Source: Pestalotiopsis fici W106-1
Lineage: Eukaryota > Ascomycota > Sordariomycetes > Amphisphaeriales > Sporocadaceae
Assembly (NCBI RefSeq): GCF_000516985.1
Contig: NW_006917106.1
Span: 1-64,000, forward strand
Length of the DNA: 64,000 nucleotides
Reading direction: 5' to 3'
The notes below the pieces were generated by a model. It saw nothing but the letters and a program-made list of their open reading frames with translations. It did not search any database and was not told the origin of the DNA. Shown here in pieces: positions 34,612-47,222 of this stretch. Each line of letters opens with the position of its first letter. Positions within the stretch are counted from its first letter, which is position 1. A program made the position numbers and the translations under genes.

Positions 34612-35440
34612 AGGTCACGGGGCGAGAAGCATGGGATATACTCGGCGGTGGTGTGAGCATGCACGTCGCAAGCAGAGATGTGTACTGCCTACCCATGAAG
34701 AACGCCGCTGCGTTACTGGGGTATTGCGAATTGTTGATGTTTAGCGCCTTATGATTGACTGATGATGATTATAGTATAATTATATATTTACTTACCTAAT
34801 CACCGAAATTGGCTGATACACTGGGCTGACATTTGAATCATGTACCCGCCCACTCCTATCGACCTGCCGTACTTGCACAGGCGGTCCGGCTCTTGCGCCC
34901 ATGGAAACCATGACACCAAGATCAGCCAATAACAATATATTGTTGGACTTGGACACATGGACAAAGGGAGATGGGAATATGACGCTACGGACCTGCAAAC
35001 AAGAAGCCTTTTACACAAGGCCCGGCCGCCATGGGCTTCCTTGTTCCCTGCACCATCTTCGTTCCAGCTACAAGGCCAAGAAAGAGAAAAGAAGGAGGAG
35101 GTGGAGAAGAAGAAGAAGAAGAAGAAGAAGACGAACGTAATGGCTCTTCACTTCTTCCTTCTGTGTCTTTGTTGTGTGCTGCTTTTGTTCCTCGAGCATC
35201 TTTCTACAGCAATGAATAAATGTCACCAAAGATTAGACATGGCCATTATCTATTTAATGTTTGTCGATGCGCAACTCAAAAGTACCAAGAATATCTCGCA
35301 CCATATTTCATCTTCAAATCATCTTTGATGAAAAAGAAAGGCGACAGCGCTTTTTGCCATATTCAGATCAAGAGCCACAACAAGACGAGATCCTCCAGAG
35401 CTACTGCTGCCATATAGCCTCGTCCGACATATCAACTGCC
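34612..35440. other. Intergenic with purine repeat
   Basis: 829 bp with a GAA/GAG-rich tract at about 35085-35135. ORFs here are Lys/Arg/Glu repeats from that tract and are not supported as genes. Confidence 0.5.
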
Positions 35441-36400
35441 ATGTCCTTCTCGAAGCAAGACTATCGTCAGACCATTATCAGGTCACTCAGAGACCGTGCG
35501 AACCACTACCGGGAACGCTGGAGCGGGACGGCGCTCAGTAGTACGCCGTGGTGGGCATGTCCATCGCCCGAGGAGCAACATATTGACGATGATGTGCCCG
35601 ACGAGTTACTGTTCCAGTATCATTTTGATCAGGAATTCGCCATTGCCTTCATGAAGATGTACTCGCTGGCCGCCCCCGCGAATCAGGATGCCAGCGACTT
35701 CGACCGGTTCTGCAAAATGTATAATCAGAGTCGCTCATTTGATATGGAGACCATGTCGTCCGACGAAGCAATGCGGAAGGCTCTATACAGTTTCATGGCC
35801 GGGCTGGACATGGTCTTCTTCAACGGTCTCTTCACGTCTCCGGTAGAGACTTCTAGAGGTCGGAAGCAGCGGGGTGGTCAAGAGCTTGTGGATCAGGACT
35901 GGGCAGAGTTGGAAACCCCATGGATACCCGCAAGTGCTCCTCTTGTCAGCATCGAGCCGCTGCTGGCTCCGCTGACTGGCGCAGACGTTGGCCAGTTTGA
36001 TACCACCAGCAACACCCTCCGTATCTGGTGCCAGAACCGCGACGGCAAGCCGTTCAATTCAGACTATCTCCTCGTCGTCTTGGCTCATGAAATGATGCAC
36101 GCCTATCTCCACATCTTTGGATACCAGAGCGGCTCTACTACTCGCGACCACCATGGCGGCGAATTCTGGGCAGGGTTGGAGTTCATCTATTACAGTATCT
36201 GGCAAGCGATGCCCTCTCGATCTGTCAGTGTTCTTGGCATTGCGGCGGCTACAGCCAGGAAGAATCGGCGCGAACGCATCGGCGACTCGGATTTTGCGAG
36301 ATATAGCCTCAGTCCAGCATTTTTCAAGGGTCTAGCATGCCCCTTGCCTTTTGGACTGACTCCCGTCATGATTGAGGAGTGTTATACAGATAAGCTCTGA
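35441..36400 (+). CDS. SprT-like zinc metalloprotein
   Basis: A single exon of 319 aa starting MSFSKQDYRQTIIRSLRD; an in-frame ATG at 35261 would add 60 residues of poor quality. The key motif is LVVLAHEMMHAYLHIFG (HExxH zinc site, about residues 211-215), followed by HGGEFW, with a histidine suited as third ligand. This matches the SprT-like fold as found in fungal hypothetical proteins and in the DNA-protein crosslink protease Spartan. It lacks a visible PIP box or UBZ finger, so a Spartan role should not be assumed. No signal peptide. Confidence 0.75.
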   Translation: MSFSKQDYRQTIIRSLRDRANHYRERWSGTALSSTPWWACPSPEEQHIDDDVPDELLFQYHFDQEFAIAFMKMYSLAAPANQDASDFDRFCKMYNQSRSFDMETMSSDEAMRKALYSFMAGLDMVFFNGLFTSPVETSRGRKQRGGQELVDQDWAELETPWIPASAPLVSIEPLLAPLTGADVGQFDTTSNTLRIWCQNRDGKPFNSDYLLVVLAHEMMHAYLHIFGYQSGSTTRDHHGGEFWAGLEFIYYSIWQAMPSRSVSVLGIAAATARKNRRERIGDSDFARYSLSPAFFKGLACPLPFGLTPVMIEECYTDKL

Positions 36401-36861
36401 CCTTGATGGCACAGGACAGTGATATTTGCTTCATTCACAACCAATTGATTGTCTTTGATTTTGACCTCCCAGTTCCAACAAATATGCCGCTTTCTTGTGA
36501 TTACAATCTTCTGCAAACATCATGTGAATGATCTGGGGAGTGTAGGTGTCCGTCCAAAAGGCTGCCAATGAGGTAAGCCGCCATTTCCTTCTCCATCGTC
36601 TTTGTCTTCACTCTGCCGCAAAAAGGTCCGAGTCACCAAGGCTGAATTGTCCCATATCGCTTGCACCCGCGGCCCAGTTGTTCCAACCAGTGTGGTGGAT
36701 TGAATGTATAGGGCCTGCCCATTGTTGCACTTTTTGGAATCGAGGCCTTTCTCCTGGGGAGAAGGACTAAGCAGTGTCTGCGTGTCATCCATCTTTTCCG
36801 ATCTAGGGGCTTTGCATTTTGCATCCTTCATATCGGTATCACATAGAAAGTCCAGACCGTG
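36401..36861. other. Intergenic, convergent 3' ends
   Basis: 461 bp between the SprT-like stop and the stop of the minus-strand small basic protein. A 103-codon minus-strand ORF (36520-36831) has no recognisable domain and probably lies in 3' UTR. Confidence 0.45.
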
Positions 36862-37437
36862 TCAATTATTCGATGCACATTTCCGAGCCTCGAATAGCTC
36901 AAAAGGCAGTGGCTCGTCTTCGCCCCCAAAGACGAAGAACTTTGCGTGCTCCTCAAATGTCTTGGTGATGGACTTGTCAACCTCCTCGGCAGTGACGAGA
37001 TTATCATTGCCGGTGACAGCAGCAGCGTCACTAGTAAGTTATCAAGTGTTAGCTCGAAGTAAGGGTAATCAATCAGATACGGTTCGCAATACTCACTAGG
37101 TATGACGGAGCTTGGCTTCAATGGCGTCTCGAACGGCTCTCTGCTCGGCCTCCTCGAGAATGGACCACTTCAGGACTCAAGATTAGTCTCTCTGTCCACG
37201 TACAAACCTCGGCGTCCATCTTCTACCCTAGACAGGATCAAGACTGAGACTCACAGCAGTATTTTCAATGATGGCCCGGGCTCGACGCACTGCGCTCCGG
37301 CGTTGGCTGTTTATCTTTTCAATCAGACGCTCCTGTGCGCTACGGTTTTTGCGAAGTTCGCGAAGTTTAACAGCGGCGGGTTTCTGAGAAAGGGGACGAG
37401 AATGTTTGCCTCTCTTTGACTTGGACTTGGTAGTCAT
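36862..37437 (-). CDS. Small basic protein, function unknown
   Basis: Three exons, 37437-37255, 37167-37097 and 37030-36862, give 140 aa. The start is very basic (MTTKSKSKRGKHSR), followed by an Arg/Lys/Gln-rich, probably helical stretch (RELRKNRSAQERLIEKINSQ). The second half is acidic and ends EDEPLPFELFEARKCASNN. The head recalls small nucleolar or ribosome-assembly proteins such as Alb1, but I cannot assign it. Intron 1 has a CTAAT branch and a GAAG acceptor; intron 2 ends CTAG. All frames close, which supports a real gene. Confidence 0.6.
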
Positions 37438-39570
37438 GACTTGGTTGTTGTTGTTAGTAGACTGGTGGTGAATGCACTTGAGCCCAACTGAACCTTGCCT
37501 GTTGTCGACACAATAACCACTATCACTTCGAAGGTTTTCAGATACCTGCCACTGCTTCTCAACGATAGTGGCGTATCACTCACATGATATAAACGATCAG
37601 AGATTTGCAACTGGCAAGATTTTATCTTGACTACATATTCTTCGCCTATCTATTGACGAAGACGTCGGTGGTCGGCCATAGGCAGCCAGTCGGCCAAGAT
37701 ACCAAAGAATCATTGTTAGAACTGCAATTCTCATGCAGATGGCGACGGATCGTATCGCTTCGCCCACCCTTGTTTTGTGACAAGGCTTTTGAAGATTAAA
37801 CCCATCCTGAATGCATAACTAACTGCAGCTGCCCATTAAAAGAATCAAAATGCTTTTTTGGCTAGTGGACATTGGATTTATTGGAGTGGTGTCGTCTTTG
37901 AGCAGCCCTGCTGTGGCCGACTTGATTGTTCTCCCGACAAGTGCCCTTTGTATGATGGGCGTATTTCTCGTTACAATAAGAAGTTTCACAGAGGCGACTT
38001 GCAGTTATGGACCGGATGTCAAATGCCAACTCGTAGCAAGGAAGCCGTGCAATGGGCGGATGAATGTTGGAATCGTGTAGAAAGGAGCCATGTCAATATA
38101 TACTTGTTTATGATTCTCATTGTTGATTCTCGTGTCGTGTAATCTTGACCACTACGTCCATCCACGATTAGCCACGGAGCCGAATTATAAATCTGCCCGC
38201 CTCCATGGAAGCCCATGAACAAAATCTAATCGGAATCAGTACTTGAACTTGATACAGAGCGTTCATTGAGCCGTGCAGTCTTGGAACGAGGGATATGTGC
38301 GAGGTCTTGATCTTCTCCCGGTGTAACGTGAAGCATATGCCATAATACGACATTTGTGCAGCATTTAGCAACACACGAAAGCTGGCGAAATTTGTGTAAC
38401 GAACAACGTGATGCTCGGATTGACCAAATTGCAATTTGTACTGGTCAATTTCTTTCACCATTGTCTTCTGATTGTATTCTACCTTTGTATGAGCAATGTA
38501 CTGTGTAAACGACACCATGTCTTGACATGCTTTGTATCCCACGCGGCGTTTTCTCTCTCTTGTGACTGGGCCCATGTTCTGCGAGTCCAAACGACCGAGC
38601 TGCCGACGGATATGCAACAAGGGCTTACTTAGCTAGAAATTTGTCGCCGAAACAAGCAAACTGACCTGTAAGTATAGACGCGGCGGGAGCCAGTCTTGAA
38701 TGGTCCTAGACGGGCTATATTTAGCATCTGCATTCAAGGCTTTGCTGCTACATGGGGTATAGACTATGCTAGTACTATATAGTAAGGGGTAGAGCTAGGA
38801 TCGAGCTGGCAAAGATAGACAGCTACGGAATACTCAGATGTCCTCTATTTCCAACAAATGCTGATCTACTTGTTTTAGTGTGCTCCTCTTCCCAAGAGTC
38901 TGGAGTCCGGGCGCACTGACTGACATCACTTGGCTGCCCGTAAGCGGCAATTTTCTGTGCCAAAGTTTATTGCAACACCATGTAAACCTCCAGGGGTTTG
39001 AATGCTGTTTGCTGTGCAGGCCAGACCCATTGTAGAAAAGCTCAGCACGCCTCCGGTCCCGACTGAATCCCGATCTGATCTGGCTTGTCTGGGGATGATC
39101 TCGCTTTGGTTCTGGCAAGCGACCGCGCTCTGGACTGATTGATTGTAGTACGTATACCTGCCGCCTATGTTATATTTTCTCTCTCTTTCGCGCTCTCTGG
39201 ACCTTCTCCTCCCCCTTGTCTTCGCAGCTTAGGGCAAGGAAAATCGCACTTGTTTCTGACGCTCCTCTCATGCTAACGAGTCGAGTCTAGACTAGGTAGG
39301 TTAGTTGATGAGGATCGAGGCCACTACCTCTTGCGCACGAGCGTGTTGATATGATTTCTTATTCTCCTCCCCTCTTCCCAGCAGCAGTAGTCGGGGGGGC
39401 CCAGGACGGGGCTGGATAGAAATAAGAGCAGCATCGTCGTGCGCTCCAGACAGCCAGACAGCCAGACAGACAGACAGACAGACTCTTGTTCCTTCGTATT
39501 TCTATTGCGCGGGTAGCAACAATTCGCCTACCAGGTACGCCATCACTACCGGCGAGTCTTGTCTTCTAGG
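37438..39570. other. 2.1-kb region without a well-supported gene
   Basis: It holds one weak Cys-rich ORF (separate entry) and a 150-codon minus-strand ORF at 38168-38620 without recognisable features. The last ~400 bp upstream of the GH30 gene are CT-rich and include a CAGA microsatellite at about 39450-39482, consistent with a promoter and 5' leader. Confidence 0.5.
37858..38142 (+). CDS. Weak candidate: 94-aa Cys-rich ORF
   Basis: The ORF starts MASGHWIYWSGVVFEQPCCG. It has six Cys in its first two thirds, in an order CC-x4-C-x4-C then two later Cys. There is no signal peptide in this frame and I recognise no family. It may be a fragment of a longer spliced gene or chance. Composition is less biased than most stray ORFs nearby, which is the only reason to list it. 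Confidence 0.2.
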   Translation: MASGHWIYWSGVVFEQPCCGRLDCSPDKCPLYDGRISRYNKKFHRGDLQLWTGCQMPTRSKEAVQWADECWNRVERSHVNIYLFMILIVDSRVV

Positions 39571-41311
39571 ATGCAGCTCACTCTCCTTGTACTCCTGGCC
39601 GGTAGCAGCCAGGCTGCCTGCAGCTCTGTTCTCCAGGCCGGCGCTACAACTGATACTGCCACCGCTTACATTTCGTCTTCGGACAGAAAATACAATGTCA
39701 GCTCGTGGGAAGCCCCCGTTTCCGGGGCCGGGACGCCGGGCAACTCATCGACGTGGAACCTCAGCATTGACGACACCACCTCTGGTCACAAGCAACCTGT
39801 CACGGGCTTTGGAGCTGCTGTGACGGATGCCACCGTTGCCGTCATCAACTCGCTCCCGGCAGATTTGCGCAGTCAGCTCCTCTCCGAGCTCATGACCTCG
39901 GCGGGTGCCGACTTCACCCTGCTGCGTCATAGTATTGGCGCCTCGGATCTCTCTGCAGATCCAGCATATACATACGATGACGCTGGTGGCCTGGTGGACA
40001 CGAGCTTGGCCAACTTTTCGCTGGGCGACCGTGGGACAGCCATGGCTGAATTGCTGGCCGAAATGCAGGCTCTCAACGCCAACTCAAAGCTTCTTGGCTC
40101 TGTCTGGGCGCCGCCTGCTTGGATGCAGCTTGACCGGAACCTGACAGGCTCCACTGTCAATGTGAGAGATATTTTTTTTTTCTTCCTTGATTGCCGCCAT
40201 CTGTCACCTGCTTACAACAGAGTCAGAATAACTTGAACCACTCCTACGTCGACTCCTACGCTCAGTACTTTGTCAAGTATGTCCAAGCATTCGCAACCAA
40301 GGGAGCACATGTCGATGCCATCACCATTCAGAATGAGCCTCTTAACAGCCAAGCCACGTATCCAACCATGTACGTTTATGCTGACGAATCCGGCTCTCTC
40401 ATCCAAGACAATGTCGGACCAGCTTTGAAGGCTGCTGGTCTGAGCACTGAGATATGGGCCTATGACCACAACACCGATGTTCCCAGTTACCCCCAGACAG
40501 TCATTGACATGGCGTCCGACTACGTCGACACTGTTGCCTGGCATGTAAGTTGACTGTCATGTATAATACCTGCAGACATGATGATGATGATGATGATGAT
40601 GATAATAATATCGTGCACAAACTTACACTCATCCCCTAGTGCTACGCCACCGATAATCAATGGTCTGTCTTGACCGATTTCCACAATGCCAATCCAAGTG
40701 CCAAGCAGTTCATGACTGAATGTTGGACCTCATCCGAGTACACCACCTGGGTGGCCGCTTCCGGCTTCACGATTGGACCATTGCAGAATTGGGCCCAGGG
40801 ATCACTGGCCTGGACACTGGCTACCGACCAGAACGATGGACCTCATCTCACCTCGGGAGGGTGTGACAGCTGCCGAGGTCTGGTGGTCGTCAACACAGAT
40901 ACCAACACCTACGAGTTTCGTAAGTACTAGAATCTTTTGGTGTCTTGTTGTTTCCTTCTTCCTCGGGCTGCACCCTCCTCGCTCACCTACAGGTTTCTAT
41001 ACGATCAATGGACAAAAAGAAAATGAGGCTAACACAATTCTGACTCACCAGAGATCGATTATTACATGATGGCCCAGTACTCCAAGTTCATTCCCCAGGG
41101 AGCTCTCATCCTCAACGGCACCGGCAGCTACACCTACGACGGTGGCTCCGGCATCCAGTCCGTCGCATCGCTTAATCCCGATGGGACAAGAACCGTTGTC
41201 ATCGAGAACACTTTCGGCAACGACGTCTATGTGACTGTAGACACCACGAGCGGCCAGGAATGGAGCGGCAACGTGTATGCCAATAGTGTTGTTACCTGGA
41301 TCTTACCGTAA
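39571..41311 (+). CDS. Secreted GH30 glycoside hydrolase, probable endo-beta-1,6-glucanase
   Basis: Four exons, 39571-40161, 40221-40544, 40640-40919 and 41052-41311, give 484 aa. A signal peptide (MQLTLLVLLAGSSQAAC) opens the protein. The GH30 (alpha/beta)8 barrel follows: VTGFGAAVTDA, LLRHSIGASDLS, WAPPAWMQ, the acid/base Glu in TIQNEPLNS and the nucleophile Glu in FMTECWTSSEY. A C-terminal beta-sandwich ends DTTSGQEWSGNVYANSVVTW. The pattern fits fungal beta-1,6-glucanases (Neg1/BGN16-type), which attack beta-1,6-glucan in fungal walls, with roles in wall turnover or mycoparasitism. Several NxS/T glycosylation sites are present. Intron 2 carries a GAT repeat. A polyadenylation-like AATAAA lies near 41581. 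Confidence 0.88.
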
Positions 41312-42317
41312 GCTACCAGACTGACACCCGCCAAATCATAGCTATTAGTATATCATACAAATACATGTAACAGTACCACAACCCTGGCCTCATCCATGGC
41401 CGCTTCGACTTCCTCCGCGGTACTCTTGTATTGCTATGCCATTTTTTTCGTGCTAGGAACCACGTACTATTAGTGGATTGCCTTTGCACGAAATGTCATC
41501 GCGTGCTACATACTTGCCCGATGATTCAAGCACCCACAGGACAAGAGGACCTGCTTCTCCCTCTTGTGGCTATGCGAGATCAATAAAACCTTCAAGTGAC
41601 CACGCCTCTCAAAGGAAAATTTGACCATGCGTTACTTCCTCTCTATCCTCAACCGGATAATCACCGCTCTCAGCCAATGTCATGACTGGAAAACTCGCCA
41701 AAAATCACGACCAGGCATGTACAACCTGTTGCATACCTAACCATGGGAATATCGATCAGCGGGGCTAGGTACAGCCTCAAAATCACTTCCATGAGACGCA
41801 AGATTAAGCCACATATCTCTTTAGATCAGACCTCATGCAGTCAAGCCCAAAGGCGACTTGCATGAGGACCTCGAGCGACAAATGAGATCAGTTACATACA
41901 CTCTTCGCCATCAGATCCCTCAAGGCGACATGGAAGACCACATGAACCCAGACTCATTGGGAAAAGAAAATTACCAAGATTTCCTTTATAGGACTGGCAA
42001 AAGATCTCACAGCAAGCAGCTGATGCCACAATTCTAGCGGCATGACATTGGAAGCACCCACAAAAATACAGGTCGTGACACAGACATTTTATGCCTACCA
42101 TGCATCTATGGACCCGTTACCCTTTACATAAATTCTCAACAGTGATGTTGAGGTATGGACAACATGTTCAGAAAGGGCATCAACTACCACTATTATCAAC
42201 ATGACAGCTTCGCCCCATGCTCTCGGCGAATGCACTCTCATGGTGAGACCATCTTTCGTATCCTCCAGTCAGTTGACACTAATCCGGACACGCCCTCGCA
42301 AGTCTTGCTCTTGACAT
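41312..42317. other. Intergenic, convergent 3' ends
   Basis: 1.0 kb between the GH30 stop and the BTB stop. Several AATAAA-like signals, no supported gene. Confidence 0.5.
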
Positions 42318-43623
42318 CTAATCATCCTTCTCATCAACCTCGTCAAAAGCCTTGGCATCTTCACACGGACCGCTGACTGTGGTGGTGGAAGCTCCATTGT
42401 CGACAACCTTGGTTTGATCCTCGAGCTCTGATTCGCCATCATTCTCTGCCAGGCCACTGTAACCCTGCAGAGTGTCGCCGTTGTCGACTGCAGTGAGTCT
42501 GGCCTGCTTAGCTAGGTAGGCGAGGTGGGTTTGCTGGACAGGACTCGGCATGTCCTCCAGGATGGTTCTCATAGAGTCCATCAAGCCAAGGTTGCAGCCC
42601 GTGTGGGCCTTGTGAGGTGCAAAGGTCTTTCCGACCCAAGCTTCGTATCGGATGCTAGTAACGGCGTCCTTGATATCGCCGACGCTATTTGTGAATTTGC
42701 TAGCGCTGGGAACAGGGTACAGACCGGCAGGGACCAAGATTCGAGTTGCAGAAGCGAGTAACATCATCTCGCACAGGGACGCCTCTGAACCGACCTTGCA
42801 GAAGCTGGCGTCATTGTCCAGGCGGTTGACCTGGGTGAGATGGTCCATGGGCTTTCGAATCGCACTGAGAAGCGCAGCTACAGTCTTGCCACGGACATCA
42901 ACGATTCCATCTGTCCCGCAGTCTCGAATTAGTATCCATCCTGAACACAGAAGAAAGGGATGAACAGGAAACAGGTAGCATACCAAAGAGACCCTGCGGC
43001 AAGACTAGGTCCTGAACCTTGGCACCGCTAATGTGAACAAGGTCGCCATCTTTGTCGACCTTACTGGTAACGATGAGCGAGTCCGCCATCTGGCGGAATG
43101 GGGCCACACAACCCAAAACCCAGGCGACCCAGAGTGCCTTGAAATTGGCTGCAGCGGCAGTCTTTCCCTCTGCAAAGCTGGACAGAACAGCAGCCCAATT
43201 GTCGGCCCAAGGCTGAATCAAGTGGGTACAGTCATACTTGTTGAGCAAGATACAAATCTGAAACAGCTCCTCAATGGAGGGTTCCTTTTTGACAAGAATA
43301 AAGCGGTAATGAACAATGTTCATAATGACAGCGAATGCTGCCGGGTCATCTGACAACTCGATGACATCGGAACCGTCGTTCTCGCCAAAGATGACGCGTC
43401 CAAAAGCATCGGAGGCGGCTGCGACATTGAACTTGTTGACCTTGTAGTCAACATAGCCTGCGTTGGACTTAAGCTTGAAAAGCAGGTCGGCATCCTTATT
43501 GAAGGTCTCAGAGCCATCAGTCATGGTTTCATCGCGCTCGTTGACAGGGGTAAGAACGCGAGAAATCGGCTCAGTAGTCTCAGCAGCAGCAATGCCGCCC
43601 TGGGTCGGAGTGAGGTCGGACAT
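42318..43623 (-). CDS. BTB/POZ-domain protein
   Basis: Two exons, 43623-42984 and 42910-42318, give 410 aa, starting MSDLTPTQGGIAAAE. A BTB-like fold spans about residues 40-130: DADLLFKLKSNAGYVDYKVNKFNVAAASDAFGRVIFG in short blocks, then ELSDDPAAFAVIMNIVHYRF and the helix IEELFQICILLNKYDC. The rest is helical with a Glu/Asp-rich tail ending DEVDEKDD. Fungal BTB proteins of this type are common and mostly uncharacterised; no kelch, BACK or MATH partner is clear. Probably cytosolic or nuclear. Confidence 0.8.
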
Positions 43624-45432
43624 GATGTGATGGATGCGTCTTGATTCTAACGCATGTCGGATTAGTCCTAGACTGAGATCGGGAGAATGTACAGCTCGCA
43701 CGATAGGAGGAGCAGAAGGACATTATAGAAAAGGGAAGAGAAGGGAAAAAAGGGAAGAGTGACAGTCTTGATGCAATCAAATGATCTGACAACTGAGGGG
43801 TTGTTCCTGAACGACAGAGTGCCTCGAGACGAGGAAGATGCTGATCCACGGAGCTTCTTTGATGTTAGAAGCGTGGGCGCAGGCGGGCCGAGGGGTAGGA
43901 ACAAGAGTTTGCAATGGGGGAAAATGATAGAGACCAAACGCAAAGACAAAATAGCCAGTGCAGAAGATAACAGAGCCAGCCAGTGATAGTTGTCACCCTG
44001 GAAGTCGCCTCGGGAGGATGGAGGAGATGATCCCAGACAAAAGAACCCGCAACACCACACAGCAACGGATGCCACGTCACGGGGCTTTGCTTCGGTGAGG
44101 ACCGACCAGAAGGTGACAGATGAAATCACTGGAGGGAAAGGCGTAGGGGAAGAACGAGGAGGAATAAAAAAGAAACGAGAAAGGAAAAAAGCTTGGGCAG
44201 GATGACTTACCAGAAGGAGCTCTTTGTGGCGCGGAATGAAGATGCTCTGCTGTTGCGTGGCGCCTTTTGATGGAGATTGGAATGGAAATGCCCAGGACTG
44301 ATGCGAAGGGTGCACCTAAGAAACAGAGAAAGTGGTTAGGAAAAGGGAAGAAAAAACAAGAGAAAACTGCTGACCGACGGGCAGTTGCGTTATCGACCAG
44401 AAACTATCGAGTTGTCGAAGGCGTGATGGGGGGAGAGGAAAACACCTAGGCCCTTCGTGTTTGTGCCTGGGGAAATCTGAATGGGAGATGGAGGGTCGGA
44501 GACAAGAACAAAAAAGAAATAAAAAAGTTCCAGCTACTAATAATTCTTCCTCTTTCCTCGATTATGCCAATGGAATAATCAAGGTAGCAATGTGCCCTTT
44601 CGCGCTTCAAGTTTGCACGAAAGTCGAAAACCACCAACTGGGCACCTGCAAACGTTAGAGAGAAACCCAATGAAGCGCGTACATCGTAAATCAAACATGA
44701 GTATGCTGAAAAATCATCAGCAAAATCCAGGACTACCTTATGCGCACCTGCCCAGTTACTGTCACCCAACTACCCACAATGCATTATACAAGTACACCAA
44801 TAGCTGCAGTTCAAGGCTTATTCATCACAACAACCTAGAATACATCACGCGTATGGTGGACGGCGTCCGTACGCCACTGGCAATATGCACGCTGATATCA
44901 ATGTCACCACGGCTGCCTAACACAGCCCTCCTGGCATGTTACTATGTATAACATTCTTTCGAGCCGAGACTTGGGTAATGTCACGGGGAAATGTGTGCAT
45001 TTGCTAGAGACGAGTATTCGTAGCTATTACCTGGGACCATGATCTATATACATCTTTTTGGTCGCTAAATGGCCCTTCCCGGCGGAACTCTGGCGCCAAA
45101 ACGTGTAGACAGCCATATACAACGATATTGACGCTTTGCCAATACGTAAAGCATTGAACCGTCCGCATCAAGGAGAATCTCTAGATGACCGCGCTATTCC
45201 AGACATGCTACACGAATGAAATCATGATTCCTTTCGCCTTCAACGCCGGCATAATCCTGACAATAAACCTCATACATGCGAAATGCGCAGTAATATGCGA
45301 TGCAGTCCCCTCGTGGGATCAGACCAAGTCGACCCAGACATGAAGGAGAGAAAAAGAGAGAAAAAGGAGAAAAAGAAAAAGGGTGACGCCGCACCTGTAA
45401 GACAAGTCTCTGTCTCTGTCACTGTTCCTGCC
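43624..45432. other. 1.8-kb intergenic region
   Basis: Purine-rich on the top strand from 43700 to 44550, probably the CT-rich 5' leader and promoter of the BTB gene, with possible leader introns. ORFs are low-complexity. No supported gene. Confidence 0.5.
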
Positions 45433-46230
45433 TTACAGTCCCTGCCGTGGTCGTTCCGCCTCCCAGCCTAGCCAACGGGCGATGGCAGTGTATATTAAGA
45501 GAACGCCGATTGCGAACCACCATCTGCTTGACATCCAGCCACGACCGGGCGCGTCACGTTGCTGAACCACAGCATCCACCACAGCCTGGGTCTGGCCACT
45601 GCTCTGAGCAATTCCTAGCTGTGGACCGCAGCTCGCGCCCCCAAGCGGCTCCCCGGTAGCAGGATCGATCTTGTTCTCGGCCATCCATGTCTTGTTTTCC
45701 TTGTCGACGTCGGGCCACTCTGCCCGAAATTTGGCACCGCCATCCCCGGCCTTGATGTTACCTTTCTGGGCTGCCTTGTGCTGCGAGCCCCCACCAGTCG
45801 AGTTCCACCAACGGGACCGCCTTGCCAAGTATTTTCTCTCTCTCTCTGTGCCGGAAATGGAGCCAGTGGTCATTTCCTCGCTCGTCATGAAGGACAGAAG
45901 GCCTATCAAGATGGTGCTAACCTCCCATGCCGGGTTGAAGCTTTTTGGATGAAAGTCCGAGATCGAGAGGCACAGTCTAGTCGATGGCTGGAAGCGGCCT
46001 GATGGCGTGTGCATACGTATGGCCGGGGGAGCAAAGGGGTAATTGGCGGGAAAGATGAGGGTGCCCCAGTACTGGCCGCCATGGTACGGAGTGTCTTCGG
46101 GGCCCGTGATGATGTAATGCCACTCGAGGATGTTGGAGTCCGAGGGATGGGCGGTAATATAGGGGGGCGGATTCTGGGCAATTGTCTTGTATTCGCGCGT
46201 AAGGCGCTTGTGCGCTGCCTTGCTGGCCAT
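45433..46230 (-). CDS. ubc6: ER-anchored ubiquitin-conjugating enzyme E2 (UBC6 type)
   Basis: A single exon of 265 aa from MASKAAHKRLTREYKTIA; the in-frame ATG at 46383 adds an unlikely head. The UBC fold spans residues 5-155, with ILEWHYIITGPEDTPYHGGQYWG and the catalytic Cys in RLCLSISDFHPKSFNPAWEVSTIL. HPKSFN replaces the usual HPN motif, as is typical of UBC6/UBE2J. A polar linker follows, and the C-terminal tail anchor is RWWFAIGVLLIYTAIARWLG. UBC6 works in ER-associated degradation with Doa10. It is divergent from SAM50. Confidence 0.93.
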   Translation of the reverse strand: MASKAAHKRLTREYKTIAQNPPPYITAHPSDSNILEWHYIITGPEDTPYHGGQYWGTLIFPANYPFAPPAIRMHTPSGRFQPSTRLCLSISDFHPKSFNPAWEVSTILIGLLSFMTSEEMTTGSISGTERERKYLARRSRWWNSTGGGSQHKAAQKGNIKAGDGGAKFRAEWPDVDKENKTWMAENKIDPATGEPLGGASCGPQLGIAQSSGQTQAVVDAVVQQRDAPGRGWMSSRWWFAIGVLLIYTAIARWLGWEAERPRQGL

Positions 46231-47222
46231 GTTCGCCGATGCTTGGGACGGGTGGCTGATCGTGGTTGCCGTTTGCCGTGATGCGATTGCAACGGGCGCA
46301 CAAGTGGGTTGGTTGAATGGGCGCAGCAGCAAAAGTTGGTTGCGCCTCTCACGATTCTCGAGATCTGCAGACGGTGCAAACAACGGCTAAAGAATGATAT
46401 AAAGCGGCCTCACGGCAGCCTTGAGAAATCGAGGGGAGCGACTGGGTTTGTGTGTAGACACGAATGATATGGTGATGAAGAAGAAGCCCTACAGGAAATC
46501 GGTCGGTGGCGGCAAAAGAACGCCAAGTATGTCACGAATGGACGTACGTAGTAAGTAGTGTAGTAGTGATAGATTGACAAGAGTCGTGTGAAGTCCGGGG
46601 GAGCCAAGGAGCGGCTGTCTCACTCGGACCGAGAGGACAGTCTACCTAACCTCTAGGTCTCGCCTGTACTTGTACCTTCCTAGGCAGTAACCACAGCACG
46701 GGACGTCACTTCTTTGTATGTACATTATGCACGAAGCTTCTTTTAAACATCTCAGCAACCCGTCGCATCTGCCTCAGACGCGCTGCTTCAAAGGTCAATG
46801 AAAGATAAGGAACACGAGTCTCAACCCAAGCACCGTACCTATATAAAGCAATTATACATAAGCATCTAGGTATGTGTGTACATCAAGATCCATGGAGGTA
46901 ACCTTCAGTGTTTGCAGGTGGGCTGTATATTGGTAAGCGCACGTGCGAGCCGGCGCAGGCAAAGAATAAAAGTCCGCCAGTCTCAAGTCTCCAGTATCAT
47001 GACTGTGGATGTTAACAAGGTGGGGGGGTTCTCTTAAAAAGGGTCACAGGAATTGCTAGGGGCTTGTTACCGGGCGACTCCTGGGCTCAGAGGCTTTGTG
47101 ACACGACTCAGGACGTGCTAAATAGGTACCTACTTTTTATGCCACATTTGCATTGCTCTGAGAGCTGGCCCCACATCAGACAAGAAGTGCACCAGCACAC
47201 TCGGCAAAAATTGGGGAGCCTG

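Noticed and set aside
38168..38620. Minus-strand ORF of 150 codons
   Set aside because: No domain, signal or repeat. Cannot be separated from chance.
46231..46383. 51-residue N-terminal extension of UBC6
   Set aside because: The E2 fold begins right after the ATG at 46230, and tail-anchored UBC6 proteins have no leader.
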